64,000 nucleotides of DNA from Blattabacterium cuenoti (GCF_014252095.1 NZ_CP059210.1:566986-630985), one strand, 5' to 3'; shown: positions 1-11,517, counted from the stretch's first letter. Notes: generated from the letters alone by a model not told the origin. A program made the numbers and translations.

Positions 1-12
1 AAGGAATATCAT
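1..12 (-). CDS. possible first codons of rnc (ribonuclease III), cut by the window edge
   Basis: An ATG on the minus strand at 12-10 shares one base with the fabF stop codon (TGATG arrangement) and reads Met-Ile-Phe-Leu to the window edge. In Bacteroidota the gene after acpP-fabF is usually rnc, so this is the expected place for it. Only four codons are visible; the identification rests on gene order alone. Confidence 0.25.
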
Positions 13-1274
13 CAGATAACATCTAATTTCTTAAATAAAATACAAACATTATGTCCTCCAAAACCAAAAGTATTACATATACTAATTTTCACTTCTCTAT
101 TTATTGCCTTTTTTGGAGTAAAACTAATTTTTGAATCTATTTTTTTGTCTATATGAAATAAGTTAATAGTTGGAGGGATTATTTTTTTACTTAAAGGAAG
201 TATAGCAGCTATAGCTTCTATAGCTCCTGCTGCACCCAATAAATGACCTGTCATAGATTTAGTAGAATTAATATCAATATTATAGACATTTTCATGAAAA
301 ACTTCTTGAATTGCTTTCATCTCTGCCAGATCTCCTAAAAGAGTAGAAGTTCCATGTGCATTGATATGATCTACTTCATCATACCCAATTCCTGCATCTT
401 CTATAGCAGTTTTCATAGCTATAACTATTCCTTTTCCTTCTGGATGGGGGGCGGTAATATGATAAGCATCTCCAGACATTCCAACTCCTCCTATTTCAGC
501 ATAGATATTGGCCCCTCTTCTTTTAGCATGTTTGTATTCTTCCAGAATAAGACACCCCGCCCCTTCTCCTAAGACAAACCCATCTCTATCCCGATCAAAA
601 GGACGTGATGCGGTTTTATAATCCTCATTTCTAGTGGATAAAGCGTGGAGAGCATTAAAACCTCCTACTCCACTTTGTGTTATAGCCGCTTCAGATCCAC
701 CAGTTACCATCATATCAGCTTTTCCCAAACATATTAAATGGTAAGCATCTACAATGGCATTAGAAGATGAAGCACAAGCTGAAACAGTTGCGTAATTAGG
801 ACCGTGAAGTCCATAATTCATGGAAATAAAACCCGCTGTAATATCTATAAGCATTTTCGGAATAAAAAAAGGACTAAATCTAGGATTTTTTCCTCCATTT
901 ACATAATCCGAAATAGATTCTTCTAAATTCAAAAGCCCTCCTATTCCAGACGACCAAATTACCCCAATACGTTCTTTTTTTTCTTTAGAAAAATTTATTC
1001 CACTATTTTTTATAGCCTCAGATGAGGCTACAATCCCATATTGTGCACAAGGATCCAGTTTTCTTTGTTCTTTTTTACTGAAAAAAATATCTGGATCATA
1101 ATTTTTTAACTCACAAGCAAATTTTGTTTTATATTTTTTAGTGTCAAAATAGGTAATAGGTGCGGATCCGTTTTTTCCACTAATAAGAGATATCCAGTAT
1201 TCTTCTACATTATTTCCTATTGGGGTAATAGAACCAATACCAGTAACTACTACTCTATTTAATTTATTTATCAT
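12..1274 (-). CDS. fabF: 3-oxoacyl-[acyl-carrier-protein] synthase II (KAS II)
   Basis: Condenses malonyl-ACP with acyl-ACP in the elongation cycle of type II fatty acid synthesis. The thiolase-fold signatures are complete: active-site Cys in SACASSSNA (about residue 167), first His in INAHGTST and second His in GHLLGAAGAIEA, giving the Cys-His-His triad of KAS I/II enzymes. About 420 residues, normal for FabF. An upstream in-frame TTG at 1292 is possible, but the ATG at 1274 puts the start right before the conserved NRVVVTGIG beta strand and is preferred. Lies 26 bp after acpP on the same strand, the standard acpP-fabF pair. Confidence 0.97.
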   Translation of the reverse strand: MINKLNRVVVTGIGSITPIGNNVEEYWISLISGKNGSAPITYFDTKKYKTKFACELKNYDPDIFFSKKEQRKLDPCAQYGIVASSEAIKNSGINFSKEKKERIGVIWSSGIGGLLNLEESISDYVNGGKNPRFSPFFIPKMLIDITAGFISMNYGLHGPNYATVSACASSSNAIVDAYHLICLGKADMMVTGGSEAAITQSGVGGFNALHALSTRNEDYKTASRPFDRDRDGFVLGEGAGCLILEEYKHAKRRGANIYAEIGGVGMSGDAYHITAPHPEGKGIVIAMKTAIEDAGIGYDEVDHINAHGTSTLLGDLAEMKAIQEVFHENVYNIDINSTKSMTGHLLGAAGAIEAIAAILPLSKKIIPPTINLFHIDKKIDSKISFTPKKAINREVKISICNTFGFGGHNVCILFKKLDVI

Positions 1275-1300
1275 AAATAAATTAATAATCAATGGTTTAT

Positions 1301-1576
1301 CTAATCAGAATGGGTATCCTTTTTTTCCATTTTATTTTTTTTCTTTAAAAGATCTTCTATAGCCTGTATAGCTTCACCTACAGTAGTTATCTTTTCTGCT
1401 TTTTCATCAGAAATACTAATATTAAACTCCTTTTCAAATTCCATAATAAGTTCCACTATATCTAAGGAATCTGCACCTAAATCATTAGTAAAACTAGCAG
1501 TAGGAAGAATTTCACTTTCTTCTACATTTAATTTTTCTACGATAAGGGCTTTGACTCTTGATGCAATATCCGACAT
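1301..1576 (-). CDS. acpP: acyl carrier protein
   Basis: Carries the growing acyl chain on a 4'-phosphopantetheine arm for fatty acid synthesis. The attachment Ser lies in the canonical [10 protein letters not shown] motif, and the four-helix acidic fold is complete by about residue 78. The remaining roughly 12 residues form a charged, Lys-rich then Asp-rich tail beyond the usual end of bacterial ACP. First gene of acpP-fabF; a candidate Bacteroidota -7 box (TAATTTTG) lies 28 bp upstream. Identification is secure. Confidence 0.96.
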   Translation of the reverse strand: MSDIASRVKALIVEKLNVEESEILPTASFTNDLGADSLDIVELIMEFEKEFNISISDEKAEKITTVGEAIQAIEDLLKKKNKMEKKDTHSD

Positions 1577-1604
1577 AGGATCATAATTTTTGTTTTTTCT
1601 TGTA

Positions 1605-1612
1605 CAAAATTA
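1605..1612 (-). promoter_or_regulatory. candidate -7 element for acpP
   Basis: On the minus strand the bases read TAATTTTG, a perfect match to the Bacteroidota -7 consensus TAnnTTTG, 28 bp before the acpP ATG. No good TTTG -33 box lies 19-21 bp further upstream, and such 8-mers are frequent in AT-rich DNA, so this is tentative. Confidence 0.3.
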
Positions 1613-1634
1613 GTAAACTTTTGTAAATCATATA

Positions 1635-1642
1635 TAAATTTG
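1635..1642 (+). promoter_or_regulatory. candidate -7 element for pckA
   Basis: TAAATTTG matches the Bacteroidota -7 consensus TAnnTTTG and lies 46 bp before the pckA ATG. The nearest upstream TTTG (1620-1623) is only 11 bp away instead of about 20, so the -33 box is not convincing. Confidence 0.3.
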
Positions 1643-1688
1643 TCTTGGTAAGCAATAGGATTTAGTAGTAGTAGTAATACAATAGAAT

Positions 1689-3275
1689 ATGAGTTCTCTT
1701 TCTTTAGAAAATTATGGAATTTTTAATTCTTCAAACAATTGGCAGTTATCCCCAGAAGAATTACAAAATATAATTGTCCAAAATGGAATGGGTGAAGAAA
1801 CCCAATCAGGAGTTTTAGCTGTTAATACCGGAATGTTTACGGGAAGATCCCCTAAAGATCGATTTATTGTAAAGGATAATATTACAGAAAAGAAAGTTTG
1901 GTGGGATGAAAAATTTAATCAACCTTTTGATCCAAAAAAATTTGATAATTTATATGAAAAAGTCGTCCAATATTTATCTGGAAAAAAGCTCTATGTAAGA
2001 GATGGATATCTTTGTTCAGATAAACGTTATCAAGTAAACATTCGTTCCATTAGTGAATTTCCATGGTCAGATCTCTTTGTACACAATCTTTTTTTTAGAA
2101 TTTCAAAAATAGAAAAAATTTTACTAGATTGGTTGTTATTATGTGCACCAGGATTTCAAGCTCATCCAAAAACGGATGGAACACGGGAAAAAAATTTTAC
2201 CATATTAAATTTTCAAAGAAAAATTATCCTGATTGGTGGATCAGGATATACGGGAGAAATAAAAAAATCTATTTTTTCTGTTTTAAATTTTATGCTTCCT
2301 ACGTATAAAAACGTATTTCCTATGCATTGTGCAGCAAATATTGGAAAATATACAAAAGACACCGCTCTTTTTTTTGGATTGTCCGGTACCGGTAAAACCA
2401 CTATTTCCAACGATTCTAATAGAAAATTGATAGGAGATGATGAACATGGATGGACATATGATGATGTTATTTTCAATTTTGAGGGAGGTTGTTATGCAAA
2501 AATACTAGGTATTTCAAAAGAAAGAGAGCCTATGATTTATCATGCTATAAAAAGAGGGGCGATGTTGGAAAACGTGGTTTTTAAAAAAGGAACTAAAAAA
2601 GTAGATTTTTTCAATGATTCTATCACGCAAAATATGCGAATAAGTTATCCTATTTATTTTATAAAAAATATTGAAAAAAAATTATTATCCTCTAATATAA
2701 GGAATATTTTTTTTCTAACCTATGATGCTTTTGGAGTCTTACCTCCTATAGCCAAACTAAATGAAGAACAATCTTCCTATTATTTTTTATTGGGATATAC
2801 TTCTAAAGTAGCTGGAACTGAATTAAATATAAAAAAACCCAAGGCAACTTTTTCTTCTTGTTTTGGAGCTCCATTTATGCCTTTACATCCAGTGACATAC
2901 ACAAAAATGCTAATAGAAAAATTAAAAAATCAAAAAATAAACGTATGGATGGTAAATACAGGATTAATATCTGGAGGGGGTACTTTAGGTTTTCGTATTA
3001 AATTAAAAGATACACGAAAACTTGTACAATGTGCTTTAGATGGATATTTATCTAGAGTTCCTTATGAAAATTATCCGATGTTCAATTTTCAAATTCCTAA
3101 GTATTGTCCAGGTGTTTCTTCCGATATTCTAAATCCGAAAAAAATTTGGAAAGATAAGAAACTCTATAAAAATCAAGTAGAAAAACTTGTCAAAAAATTC
3201 ATCAAAAATTTTGATACATATAGAAAATATGCGGATAAAAATATTCCCTATGAAGAACCAAAAATAGAATTATAG
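1689..3275 (+). CDS. pckA: phosphoenolpyruvate carboxykinase (ATP)
   Basis: Interconverts oxaloacetate + ATP and PEP + CO2 + ADP, linking TCA intermediates to gluconeogenesis, or working in the carboxylating direction. Key signatures of the ATP-type enzyme: TGRSPKDRFIV near the N-terminus, the P-loop FFGLSGTGKTTIS, the metal-binding stretch LIGDDEHGW, the FEGGCYAK segment, and LTYDAFGVLPPI. 528 residues, normal length. Divergent from acpP across a 112-bp gap; its last 6 bp overlap the convergent ribE. The ATP rather than GTP form follows from the kinase-1a motif and overall layout. Confidence 0.96.
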   Translation: MSSLSLENYGIFNSSNNWQLSPEELQNIIVQNGMGEETQSGVLAVNTGMFTGRSPKDRFIVKDNITEKKVWWDEKFNQPFDPKKFDNLYEKVVQYLSGKKLYVRDGYLCSDKRYQVNIRSISEFPWSDLFVHNLFFRISKIEKILLDWLLLCAPGFQAHPKTDGTREKNFTILNFQRKIILIGGSGYTGEIKKSIFSVLNFMLPTYKNVFPMHCAANIGKYTKDTALFFGLSGTGKTTISNDSNRKLIGDDEHGWTYDDVIFNFEGGCYAKILGISKEREPMIYHAIKRGAMLENVVFKKGTKKVDFFNDSITQNMRISYPIYFIKNIEKKLLSSNIRNIFFLTYDAFGVLPPIAKLNEEQSSYYFLLGYTSKVAGTELNIKKPKATFSSCFGAPFMPLHPVTYTKMLIEKLKNQKINVWMVNTGLISGGGTLGFRIKLKDTRKLVQCALDGYLSRVPYENYPMFNFQIPKYCPGVSSDILNPKKIWKDKKLYKNQVEKLVKKFIKNFDTYRKYADKNIPYEEPKIEL

Positions 3276-3869
3276 TTTCCTATTCATCGAATTCATATAT
3301 TCCCGAACGTACTTTCCAAGTATATCATATTCTATGTTAACAAAATTTCCAATTTTTATAAATTGGAGATTAGTTTTTTCATATGTATAAGGGATTATAG
3401 AAACATTAAATATGTGTTGGGTACATTTTATGATAGTCAGACTAATCCCATTTACAGCAATGGAGCCTTTTTCTACAGTTAATCCAGATAAATTTTTTTT
3501 AGACTTAAAAGAAAATAACCAACTTCCATTTTTGTTTTCTATATCCAAAACTTTGGCTGTGGTATCTACATGTCCTTGTACTATATGTCCATTAAATCTT
3601 TCATTAATTTTCATGCTACGTTCTAAATTAACTTTATCTTTTATCTTTAAAACATTTAAATTAGTACAACGTAAAGTTTCTTCTGAAGCAATTACAGAAT
3701 AAGTTTTATTTTTCACATCTATAATCGTGAAACAAATTCCGTTATGAGATATACTTTGATTAATTTTTAATCTATCTGAAAATGGATTTTTCAAAGTAAT
3801 ACAAAGATTCTTCTTTTGATAATCTAATCCATGTACTTGAGTAGTACATTCTATAATTCCAGTAAACAT
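3270..3869 (-). CDS. ribE: riboflavin synthase, alpha chain
   Basis: Dismutates two 6,7-dimethyl-8-ribityllumazine molecules to riboflavin plus the pyrimidinedione. The protein begins with the invariant MFTGIIE and consists of two tandem lumazine-binding barrels, each with its own substrate signature: GHIVQGHVD in the first half and a VNGISLTI stretch in the second. 199 residues, full length. Stands alone on the minus strand between pckA (6-bp convergent overlap) and the divergent pdxA. The 54-bp upstream gap is too short for an FMN riboswitch. With ribF it shows that flavin cofactors are made by this cell. Confidence 0.96.
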   Translation of the reverse strand: MFTGIIECTTQVHGLDYQKKNLCITLKNPFSDRLKINQSISHNGICFTIIDVKNKTYSVIASEETLRCTNLNVLKIKDKVNLERSMKINERFNGHIVQGHVDTTAKVLDIENKNGSWLFSFKSKKNLSGLTVEKGSIAVNGISLTIIKCTQHIFNVSIIPYTYEKTNLQFIKIGNFVNIEYDILGKYVREYMNSMNRKL

Positions 3870-3923
3870 GATTGAAAATTATTCATAATTGTTTTAAATT
3901 AAGATATTTATTTCATATTTATA

Positions 3924-4955
3924 ATGATGAATTATCGAAAAAATAAAATTAAAGTAGGGATTTCTACAGGAGACCTCAATGGAATTGGAATAGAAATTTT
4001 TTTAAAAGTATGTCGTAAAAAAAAACTTTTGGAATTTTTTACTCCTATATTATTTGGATCTATCAAATTATGTTCCTATTACAAAAAAATTCTAAATATT
4101 GAAGTAAATCATATACGAGAAATAAAAAATTTAAAAGATATTGTAGATTATAAAATAAATGTTCTAAATATTTGGAAAGAGGATATCAAATTTGATTTGA
4201 TAAAAATTAACCAAGATTCAGGAAAATATCCTATTTCATCTTTAAAAAAAGCAACAAAAGCTTTGAAAGAAGGAAAAATAGATGTTCTTGTTACAGCCCC
4301 TGTGAATAAAAATTGGATGAATAACAAAGGATTTTCTTTTTTTGGTCATACTGAATATTTGCAAAATATTTTAGAGGGGGAATCCCTAATGCTCATGATT
4401 CATGATACTTTAAAAATTGCCTTAGTTACTAATCACTTACCATTAAAAAATGTAATTCATGAAATTACTGAAAAAAAAATTATAAAATCTATCAAAATTT
4501 TACATAAATCTTTAATAATGGATTTTTCTATAGAAAAACCTAAAATTGCGGTTTTAGGATGTAACCCTCATTCAGGAGAAAATGGATTAATAGGAGACGA
4601 AGAAAAAACAAAGATAAAACCAGCTATTGATAGTTTATTTCAAAAACAAGGATTTTTAATTTTTGGTCCTTATTCTCCAGATGGTTTTTTTGGAAATCAA
4701 CATTATAGAAATTTCGATGCTGTTTTAGCTATGTATCACGATCAAGGTTTGATTCCTTTTAAAACACTAACTTTTAATGAAGGGGTTAATTTCACCGCAG
4801 GTCTTTCTCACATACGGACATCTCCAGACCATGGAGTCGCATATGATATAGCAAAAAAAGGGATCGCTAATGAAAACTCTTTTGAAGAAGCTATTTTTAG
4901 TGCTATAAAAATATTCAAAAATAGAAAGGAATATATGAATGAAAATGGAATATGA
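3924..4955 (+). CDS. pdxA: 4-hydroxythreonine-4-phosphate dehydrogenase
   Basis: Oxidises 4-phosphohydroxy-L-threonine to the aminoketone used by PdxJ in DXP-dependent PLP synthesis; NAD- and metal-dependent. The motifs appear in order: an N-terminal GDLNGIGIE in place of the common GDPxGIGPE, VTAPVNK, GHTEYLQ, CNPHSGENGLIGDEE, the metal-site YHDQGLIPFK and TSPDHGVAYDIA. 343 residues, normal. Two adjacent ATGs could serve as start. Followed after 12 bp by the convergent atpC. Works with pdxJ (61.8 kb) and pdxH (34.1 kb) in this window. Confidence 0.95.
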   Translation: MMNYRKNKIKVGISTGDLNGIGIEIFLKVCRKKKLLEFFTPILFGSIKLCSYYKKILNIEVNHIREIKNLKDIVDYKINVLNIWKEDIKFDLIKINQDSGKYPISSLKKATKALKEGKIDVLVTAPVNKNWMNNKGFSFFGHTEYLQNILEGESLMLMIHDTLKIALVTNHLPLKNVIHEITEKKIIKSIKILHKSLIMDFSIEKPKIAVLGCNPHSGENGLIGDEEKTKIKPAIDSLFQKQGFLIFGPYSPDGFFGNQHYRNFDAVLAMYHDQGLIPFKTLTFNEGVNFTAGLSHIRTSPDHGVAYDIAKKGIANENSFEEAIFSAIKIFKNRKEYMNENGI

Positions 4956-4967
4956 TTATGATCTATT

Positions 4968-5204
4968 CTATAAAATAATAGAAACCATATTCTTTTTTAC
5001 TTGTAAGATTCCACCTTCTATTTTTATTTCCAAATCTTTTCTATCATAGATAGGTTTCAATTTTAATACTCCGTCTTTTAATATAGAAATAAATGGAGCG
5101 TGATTTTCTAATATTTGAAAATAACCATTTAATCCAGGAGCTACAATAGATACAACTTTATTTTGATAAAAGATTTTTTCTAAATTGATAATTTTTACTT
5201 GCAT
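4968..5204 (-). CDS. atpC: F1F0 ATP synthase epsilon subunit (short form)
   Basis: Central-stalk subunit that couples gamma rotation to F1 and can restrain ATPase activity. Only the N-terminal beta-sandwich is present (78 residues; motifs SIVAPGLNGYFQILENHAPF and the GGILQV strand). The C-terminal two-helix inhibitory hairpin found in E. coli epsilon is absent, as is usual in Bacteroidota. Directly downstream of atpD (15-bp gap), the typical detached atpDC pair of this phylum; the other subunits are not in this window. Confidence 0.93.
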   Translation of the reverse strand: MQVKIINLEKIFYQNKVVSIVAPGLNGYFQILENHAPFISILKDGVLKLKPIYDRKDLEIKIEGGILQVKKNMVSIIL

Positions 5205-5219
5205 GGAAACAAAGATTTA

Positions 5220-6810
<1,591 letters not shown>

Positions 6811-6830
6811 AAGATAAAAAGACAAAAATT

Positions 6831-7790
6831 TTGAAAGTTTATTCATTGATTGATGAATTTTCATCCTTTTCTCCATGTGTATTTACACTTGGTTTTTTTG
6901 ATGGAGTTCATAGAGGACATAAAAAAGTTATTCAAAATTTAATTGTTCGAGCAAAAAAAGAAGAAAAATATTGCTCCGTTTTGCTGACTTTTAATCCACA
7001 TCCCAAAGAAGTTATCAATCCAGGAAAGAAAATACTTTATTTAAATACTCTTTCTGAAAGAATATGTCATTTACGAAAAACTGGAATAGAACATTTAATT
7101 ATTCATCCTTTCACTATGAACTTTTCAAAATTAAGCACAAAAGATTTTTTACAAAAAATTTTGTTTTCTAAACTAAAGATTAAGCAAATTATTACTGGAT
7201 ATGATTCTCATCTTGGAAGAGACAGAGACGCTTCTTCTCATCAACTAAAAAAATTTTCTCAAATTTATGGATTCAAGCTTTACCAAGTCAGTCCTCATAA
7301 AATAAAAAAAAAAATTATAAGTTCCACTTATATACGAACATCTCTTATGAAAGGGAACATAGAATGGGCTAATAGAGCTTTAGGGTATTTATATACCCTT
7401 TCTGGATATGTCATAAAAGGAAGAGGAATAGGAAGAACCTTAAATTTTCCAACTGCTAATGTTCAAGTAGATAAAAAAAAACTGATTCCGAAAAAAGGGG
7501 TGTATGCTGTAAAAATTAATTACTTGAATCAAATTTATCAAGGAATGATGAACATTGGAATATGTCCTACTATTAACTTAGTTAATAAGGAAATCAAAAT
7601 AGAAGTACATATTTTTGATTTTCATCAAAATATATATGGTAAAAGAATTGATATTTTAATCGTTCAAATTTTTCGTGATGAAATGAAATTCCAAACACTT
7701 CATGACTTAAAAAGACAAATAAGTCAAGATAAAATGAATATAAAAAATTTTTTTAACCAAATTATTTATGGTGATAGAAAAACTAGATAA
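6831..7790 (+). CDS. ribF: bifunctional riboflavin kinase / FAD synthetase
   Basis: Phosphorylates riboflavin to FMN and adenylylates FMN to FAD. The N-terminal nucleotidyltransferase domain (about 1-180) has TLGFFDGVHRGHKKVI with the HxGH-type site, LLTFNPHP and the late ISSTYIR motif. The C-terminal flavokinase domain (about 190-310) has GYVIKGRGIGRTLNFPTAN and the conserved PTxN core. 319 residues, normal. The start is TTG; there is no suitable ATG before the conserved GFFDGVHRGH. An A11 run at 7304-7314 lies inside the gene without breaking the frame. Overlaps the next gene by 23 bp, so the two are likely co-transcribed. Confidence 0.95.
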   Translation: MKVYSLIDEFSSFSPCVFTLGFFDGVHRGHKKVIQNLIVRAKKEEKYCSVLLTFNPHPKEVINPGKKILYLNTLSERICHLRKTGIEHLIIHPFTMNFSKLSTKDFLQKILFSKLKIKQIITGYDSHLGRDRDASSHQLKKFSQIYGFKLYQVSPHKIKKKIISSTYIRTSLMKGNIEWANRALGYLYTLSGYVIKGRGIGRTLNFPTANVQVDKKKLIPKKGVYAVKINYLNQIYQGMMNIGICPTINLVNKEIKIEVHIFDFHQNIYGKRIDILIVQIFRDEMKFQTLHDLKRQISQDKMNIKNFFNQIIYGDRKTR

Positions 7791-10469
7791 AATTATTCAA
7801 CATTTGTTACTTCAAGAAAAAAGCATAAAAAAAAAATTTCTATTAGTTTCATCGGAGAACTTTATTGTAGAATATATTAGAAAAAAATCCTATACGAATT
7901 TGAGTCATTTTCCTGAAATTTATACAATGGATAAATTTATTGAGAAAATCTCAAAGTTATCTCCATGTTCTGTAAATCAGATTCTTTTTTATTTTTTTTC
8001 TCTATTAAGAAATAAGAATAGTGTTTTATCGAAAAATTTGAACAATTTTCTGAATTGGGCTCCTAATATTCTAAATGATTTTCAAGATTTAGATATTCAT
8101 CTGATCAATGTTGAGGGTTTTTTTTCTGACATTATTTCCACGGAAAAAATAAAAAACTGGCATATAAATCCTTTGGAAAAAGTGGATGTAAAAGAAAAAA
8201 AAAATTTCTATTTTGGGAGGAAATTTATAAATATTACAACCTTTTTCAAGAGGACCTATTAAGAAAAGGAATAGGTTATAAAGGGCTCCTATTTAGAATA
8301 GCTATTTCTCGTTTAAAAAAATTTCTCTCCAAAGAAACGGATGTGAAAATAATCTTATTGATTTATAAATTCAATCTACTTTCTGAATATGAAAAACTTT
8401 TTATAAAAAAAATTATTCAATTAAATCAAGATTCTATTCAATTACATAGTATAGGCGATATACAGATAAAAAAATCTGATGATTTTTTTATCAATATCCA
8501 GAATAAACCAATATGGATTAATAATCCACAAAATAATCTAAAAATCATCAGCGTTTCTAACGAAATAGAACAAGTTAAAATAGTAGAAGAATTAGTTGAT
8601 AAACTTATTAAAAACAGACAAGAACCATCTAAGATCGTTCTTGTCTTAGGAGATTCCTATTTAACTTTTCCTTTATTACATTCTATAAAAAAAATTTCAG
8701 GAATCTATCCATCTATATCCATAGATTATCCACTAAAAAATCTTCCGATTCATTATACTTTAGATTCAATTTTTCAGCTATTATTAAAAAAAGAAAAATT
8801 AAAAAAATTTTCTAAAAAAGATATACTAAGAGTTTTATTAGATGGATATATCCAAAAATTTTTCCTTAAAAAGGATCTTTCTTTTATAGAAAAATTAGAG
8901 ATAGAAGATTCCAATTTTATTTCAGAAGAAAATATAAACAAATATTTATTCAATAATAATCTAAATATCATTTTTCAAATCCAAACTCATAATGCTAAGA
9001 AAGTTTTTTTTGGTCTTATGAGTTTTATTAGAAAATTAAAAAATTTATTTTTTCTAAATACAAAAAAACATCTGTTAGAGTTAAAATTTCTATCTGAATT
9101 AGAAAATTATATGCAAAAAATAAAAATTTTAATCAGAAAAAAAGAATGTTCTTTTTTTGGAATAAAAGACTTATTTAATGTTTATCAGCAATTTATAAAA
9201 ATAGAAAAAATTTCTTATATACAGAAAAATCCAAAAGGGATTCATTTAATAGGATTTTTAGATTCTTATTTTGGAAGTGTTGAAACCACAATTATGACTT
9301 CCGTTAATGAAGGCGTGATCCCCCCAAATAAAGAAGAAAACTATTATAAAACATTAATTCCCAATGATATTAGAAAAAAATTTAAATTATCTAGTTCTCA
9401 AAAAAATGAGAATTTTTATTCTCATCATTTTCAAGATCTTTTGGAAAATTCAAAAAATATTTATTTGATATATAAAAATCAACCTGATGAGCTAAATTCT
9501 GGAGAAAAAAGCCGTTTCATTCATCAAATAGAAATGATTTCAAACTTCTCCATAAAAGAAAGAAAAGATCATCCACTTATTCTAAGTACTCAAATCTCTC
9601 CCATTGTAATAAAAAAAACAAATTCCATGATTCAACGTTTATATGAACTAGCTACTCATGGTCTATCTCCTTCATCCATCCATTTGTACAATTATAATCC
9701 TCTTCTTTTTTACTACAAAAAAGTACTTGGACTAAACATAGAAAAAACATCTCTTAAACAAAGAATAGGAAAAATTATACACAAAATCTTGGAAGTTTTA
9801 TATCATCCTATTAAGGGAAATTTTATTACTATAGATAGCATTGATACAATGAAAAAGAATTATGAATCTATTATAAAAAATATAATATCAGAAAATAAAA
9901 AAAGTCTAGAAGAAAAAAATCAGTTAATTAATTCAATAGTAAATAATTACATAAAAAATTTTATTTCTTGGGAGGAGAAAACCTTTTATAAAGGACATAA
10001 AATTTTTATCAAAGAATTAGAATACAATATGTCAACTCTATTAGATATTGGATCGAATAAAAAAGTTAATTTATACGGAATCATAGATCGTATAGATGAA
10101 TGTGACGGAACTATACGTATTCTTGATTATAAAATAGGGATATCAAAAATAAATCAAATCCATATTTCTTTAAGAAAAATAGAAAAAATTTTTCAAGATC
10201 CTCATTATGGAAATATTATGCAATTATTTATTTATATGTATTTATGGTTGAAACCATTTCATGGTTGTAAAAAAAATCCTCCACTTATAGCTCTTGTCTC
10301 ACCTGAAAAAAATAAAAAAAATTCTATAAAAACCATTCCTATAAATTTTTTTCATCAAATTACATATGAAAATTATATAAAAGAATTTTTACCATATTTA
10401 ATGAATAGAATTTATGAAATTTTGGATCCAAAAATTCCAATAAAAGAAAAAAAAATTAATGATTTTTAA
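7768..10469 (+). pseudogene. AddB-like PD-(D/E)XK exonuclease/helicase family protein, split by a frameshift in a poly-A run
   Basis: Resembles the roughly 900-residue AddB/RecB-like nuclease family of Bacteroidota, thought to act in double-strand-break processing. The N-terminal part is open to 8262. A second frame, open without stops from the A10 run at 8195-8204, continues the protein as KFLFWEEIYKYYN and so on to 10469. The C-terminal nuclease core is intact: QRIGKIIHKILEVLY, GIIDRID and ILDYKIG supply the His/Asp/D-x-K pattern. The N-terminal half lacks a convincing Walker A, as is common for AddB. One extra A in the run, or a -1 ribosomal slip, restores a full-length product. Start ATG overlaps ribF; the 3' end overlaps leuB by 14 bp. 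Whether it is dead or rescued by slippage cannot be told from DNA alone. Confidence 0.8.
8195..8204 (+). repeat. A10 homopolymer at the nuclease frameshift
   Basis: Ten consecutive A residues between GAA and TTT mark the point where the AddB-like frame changes. Upstream codons begin at positions equal to 1 modulo 3, downstream codons at 0 modulo 3, so the DNA is one base short (or two long) in this run. Confidence 0.85.
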
Positions 10470-11517
10470 TATAATTTTCTATATAATCTCCCACTTCTTC
10501 AGTAGAAAAAGAATTTTTTTCATCTAGAATAATATCTTGAGTGCTTATTTTTTCTTGGATAGAGCTTTTTACAGCTTCTTCTAAAAGATTTTTTTCTTGA
10601 GGCATTTCAAAATATTCTAGCATCATAGATACGGAAAGTATACAACCTAATGGATTGGCGATATTTTTTCCTTTTGCTTGAGGATAAGATCCATGTATCG
10701 GTTCAAACAATGATTTTTTATTCCCAATAGAAGCAGATGGAAGGAGTCCTAAAGAACTAGTTAATATACTGGCTTCATCTGATAAAATATCTCCAAACAT
10801 ATTATCCGTTAAAATTACATCAAATTTTCTAGGATTAATAAGAATTTGTATAGCTGCATTATCTATATATAAGAATTCTAAATCTACATCAGAATAATCT
10901 AAAGCCATTTTTTGAATTACCTCCCGCCATAACCTAGATGTCTCTAGGACATTAGCTTTATCAACCAAAGTCATTTTTCTATTACGAGAACGTGCTGCTT
11001 TAAAAGACATTTCGCCAATACGTTCAATTTCTTTTTTTGAATACACACAATAATCATATGCTTCTTCTCCATTTTTGGAACGACCTTTTTTTCCAAAGTA
11101 AATTCCTCCTGTTAATTCTCGATATATAACAAAATTAACTCCTTCTAATTTTTTTTCTTTTATAGGGGATTTATTAACTCTTGGATAAGTAACTATAGGA
11201 CGAATGTTACAATATAAGTCCATTTTTTTTCTAAGTTTTAATAATCCGTCTTCTGGTCTCATTCCTCTTGGATAAGAATCGTATTTTGGATCTCCTATAG
11301 ATCCGAATAAAACAGCATCTGATTTTAAACAACTATCTATAGTTTCTTTTGGCATTGGATTCCCAACCGTTTCTATGGCTTTAGCACCTGCTAAGACTTT
11401 TTGATAAGAAAACTCATGATGAAATTTATCCCCAATTGAATTCAAAGCTTTTATAGCTTGTTTGATAACTTCTGGTCCTATCCCATCTCCTTCGATTATA
11501 ACAATATTCTTTTTCAT
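10456..11517 (-). CDS. leuB: 3-isopropylmalate dehydrogenase
   Basis: NAD-dependent oxidative decarboxylation of 3-isopropylmalate, third step of leucine synthesis. Beta-decarboxylating dehydrogenase signatures: IEGDGIGPEV at the N-terminus, LLKLRKKMDLYCNIRP, RELTGGIYFG (catalytic Tyr stretch), the catalytic Lys in VDKANVLETSRLWR, the metal-binding NMFGDILSDEAS, and the NAD-adenosine site EPIHGSYPQAKGKNIANP. 353 residues, full length. Last gene of leuACDB; starts 4 bp inside leuD, and its 3' end overlaps the convergent nuclease gene by 14 bp. Confidence 0.97.
   Translation of the reverse strand: MKKNIVIIEGDGIGPEVIKQAIKALNSIGDKFHHEFSYQKVLAGAKAIETVGNPMPKETIDSCLKSDAVLFGSIGDPKYDSYPRGMRPEDGLLKLRKKMDLYCNIRPIVTYPRVNKSPIKEKKLEGVNFVIYRELTGGIYFGKKGRSKNGEEAYDYCVYSKKEIERIGEMSFKAARSRNRKMTLVDKANVLETSRLWREVIQKMALDYSDVDLEFLYIDNAAIQILINPRKFDVILTDNMFGDILSDEASILTSSLGLLPSASIGNKKSLFEPIHGSYPQAKGKNIANPLGCILSVSMMLEYFEMPQEKNLLEEAVKSSIQEKISTQDIILDEKNSFSTEEVGDYIENYIKNH

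Noticed and set aside
2213..2476. Antisense open frame inside pckA (and similar ones in atpD, clpB, secA, gapA region and elsewhere)
   Set aside because: They lie opposite strongly conserved genes and have no recognisable protein features; they are shadows of codon usage.
3870..3923. FMN riboswitch before ribE
   Set aside because: The gap is only 54 bp and shows no RFN-like helices.
4968..5204. atpC at 78 residues suspected truncated
   Set aside because: Short epsilon subunits without the C-terminal helices are normal in Bacteroidota.
7304..7314. A11 run in ribF as a further frameshift
   Set aside because: The frame continues through it into a complete flavokinase domain, so the gene is intact.
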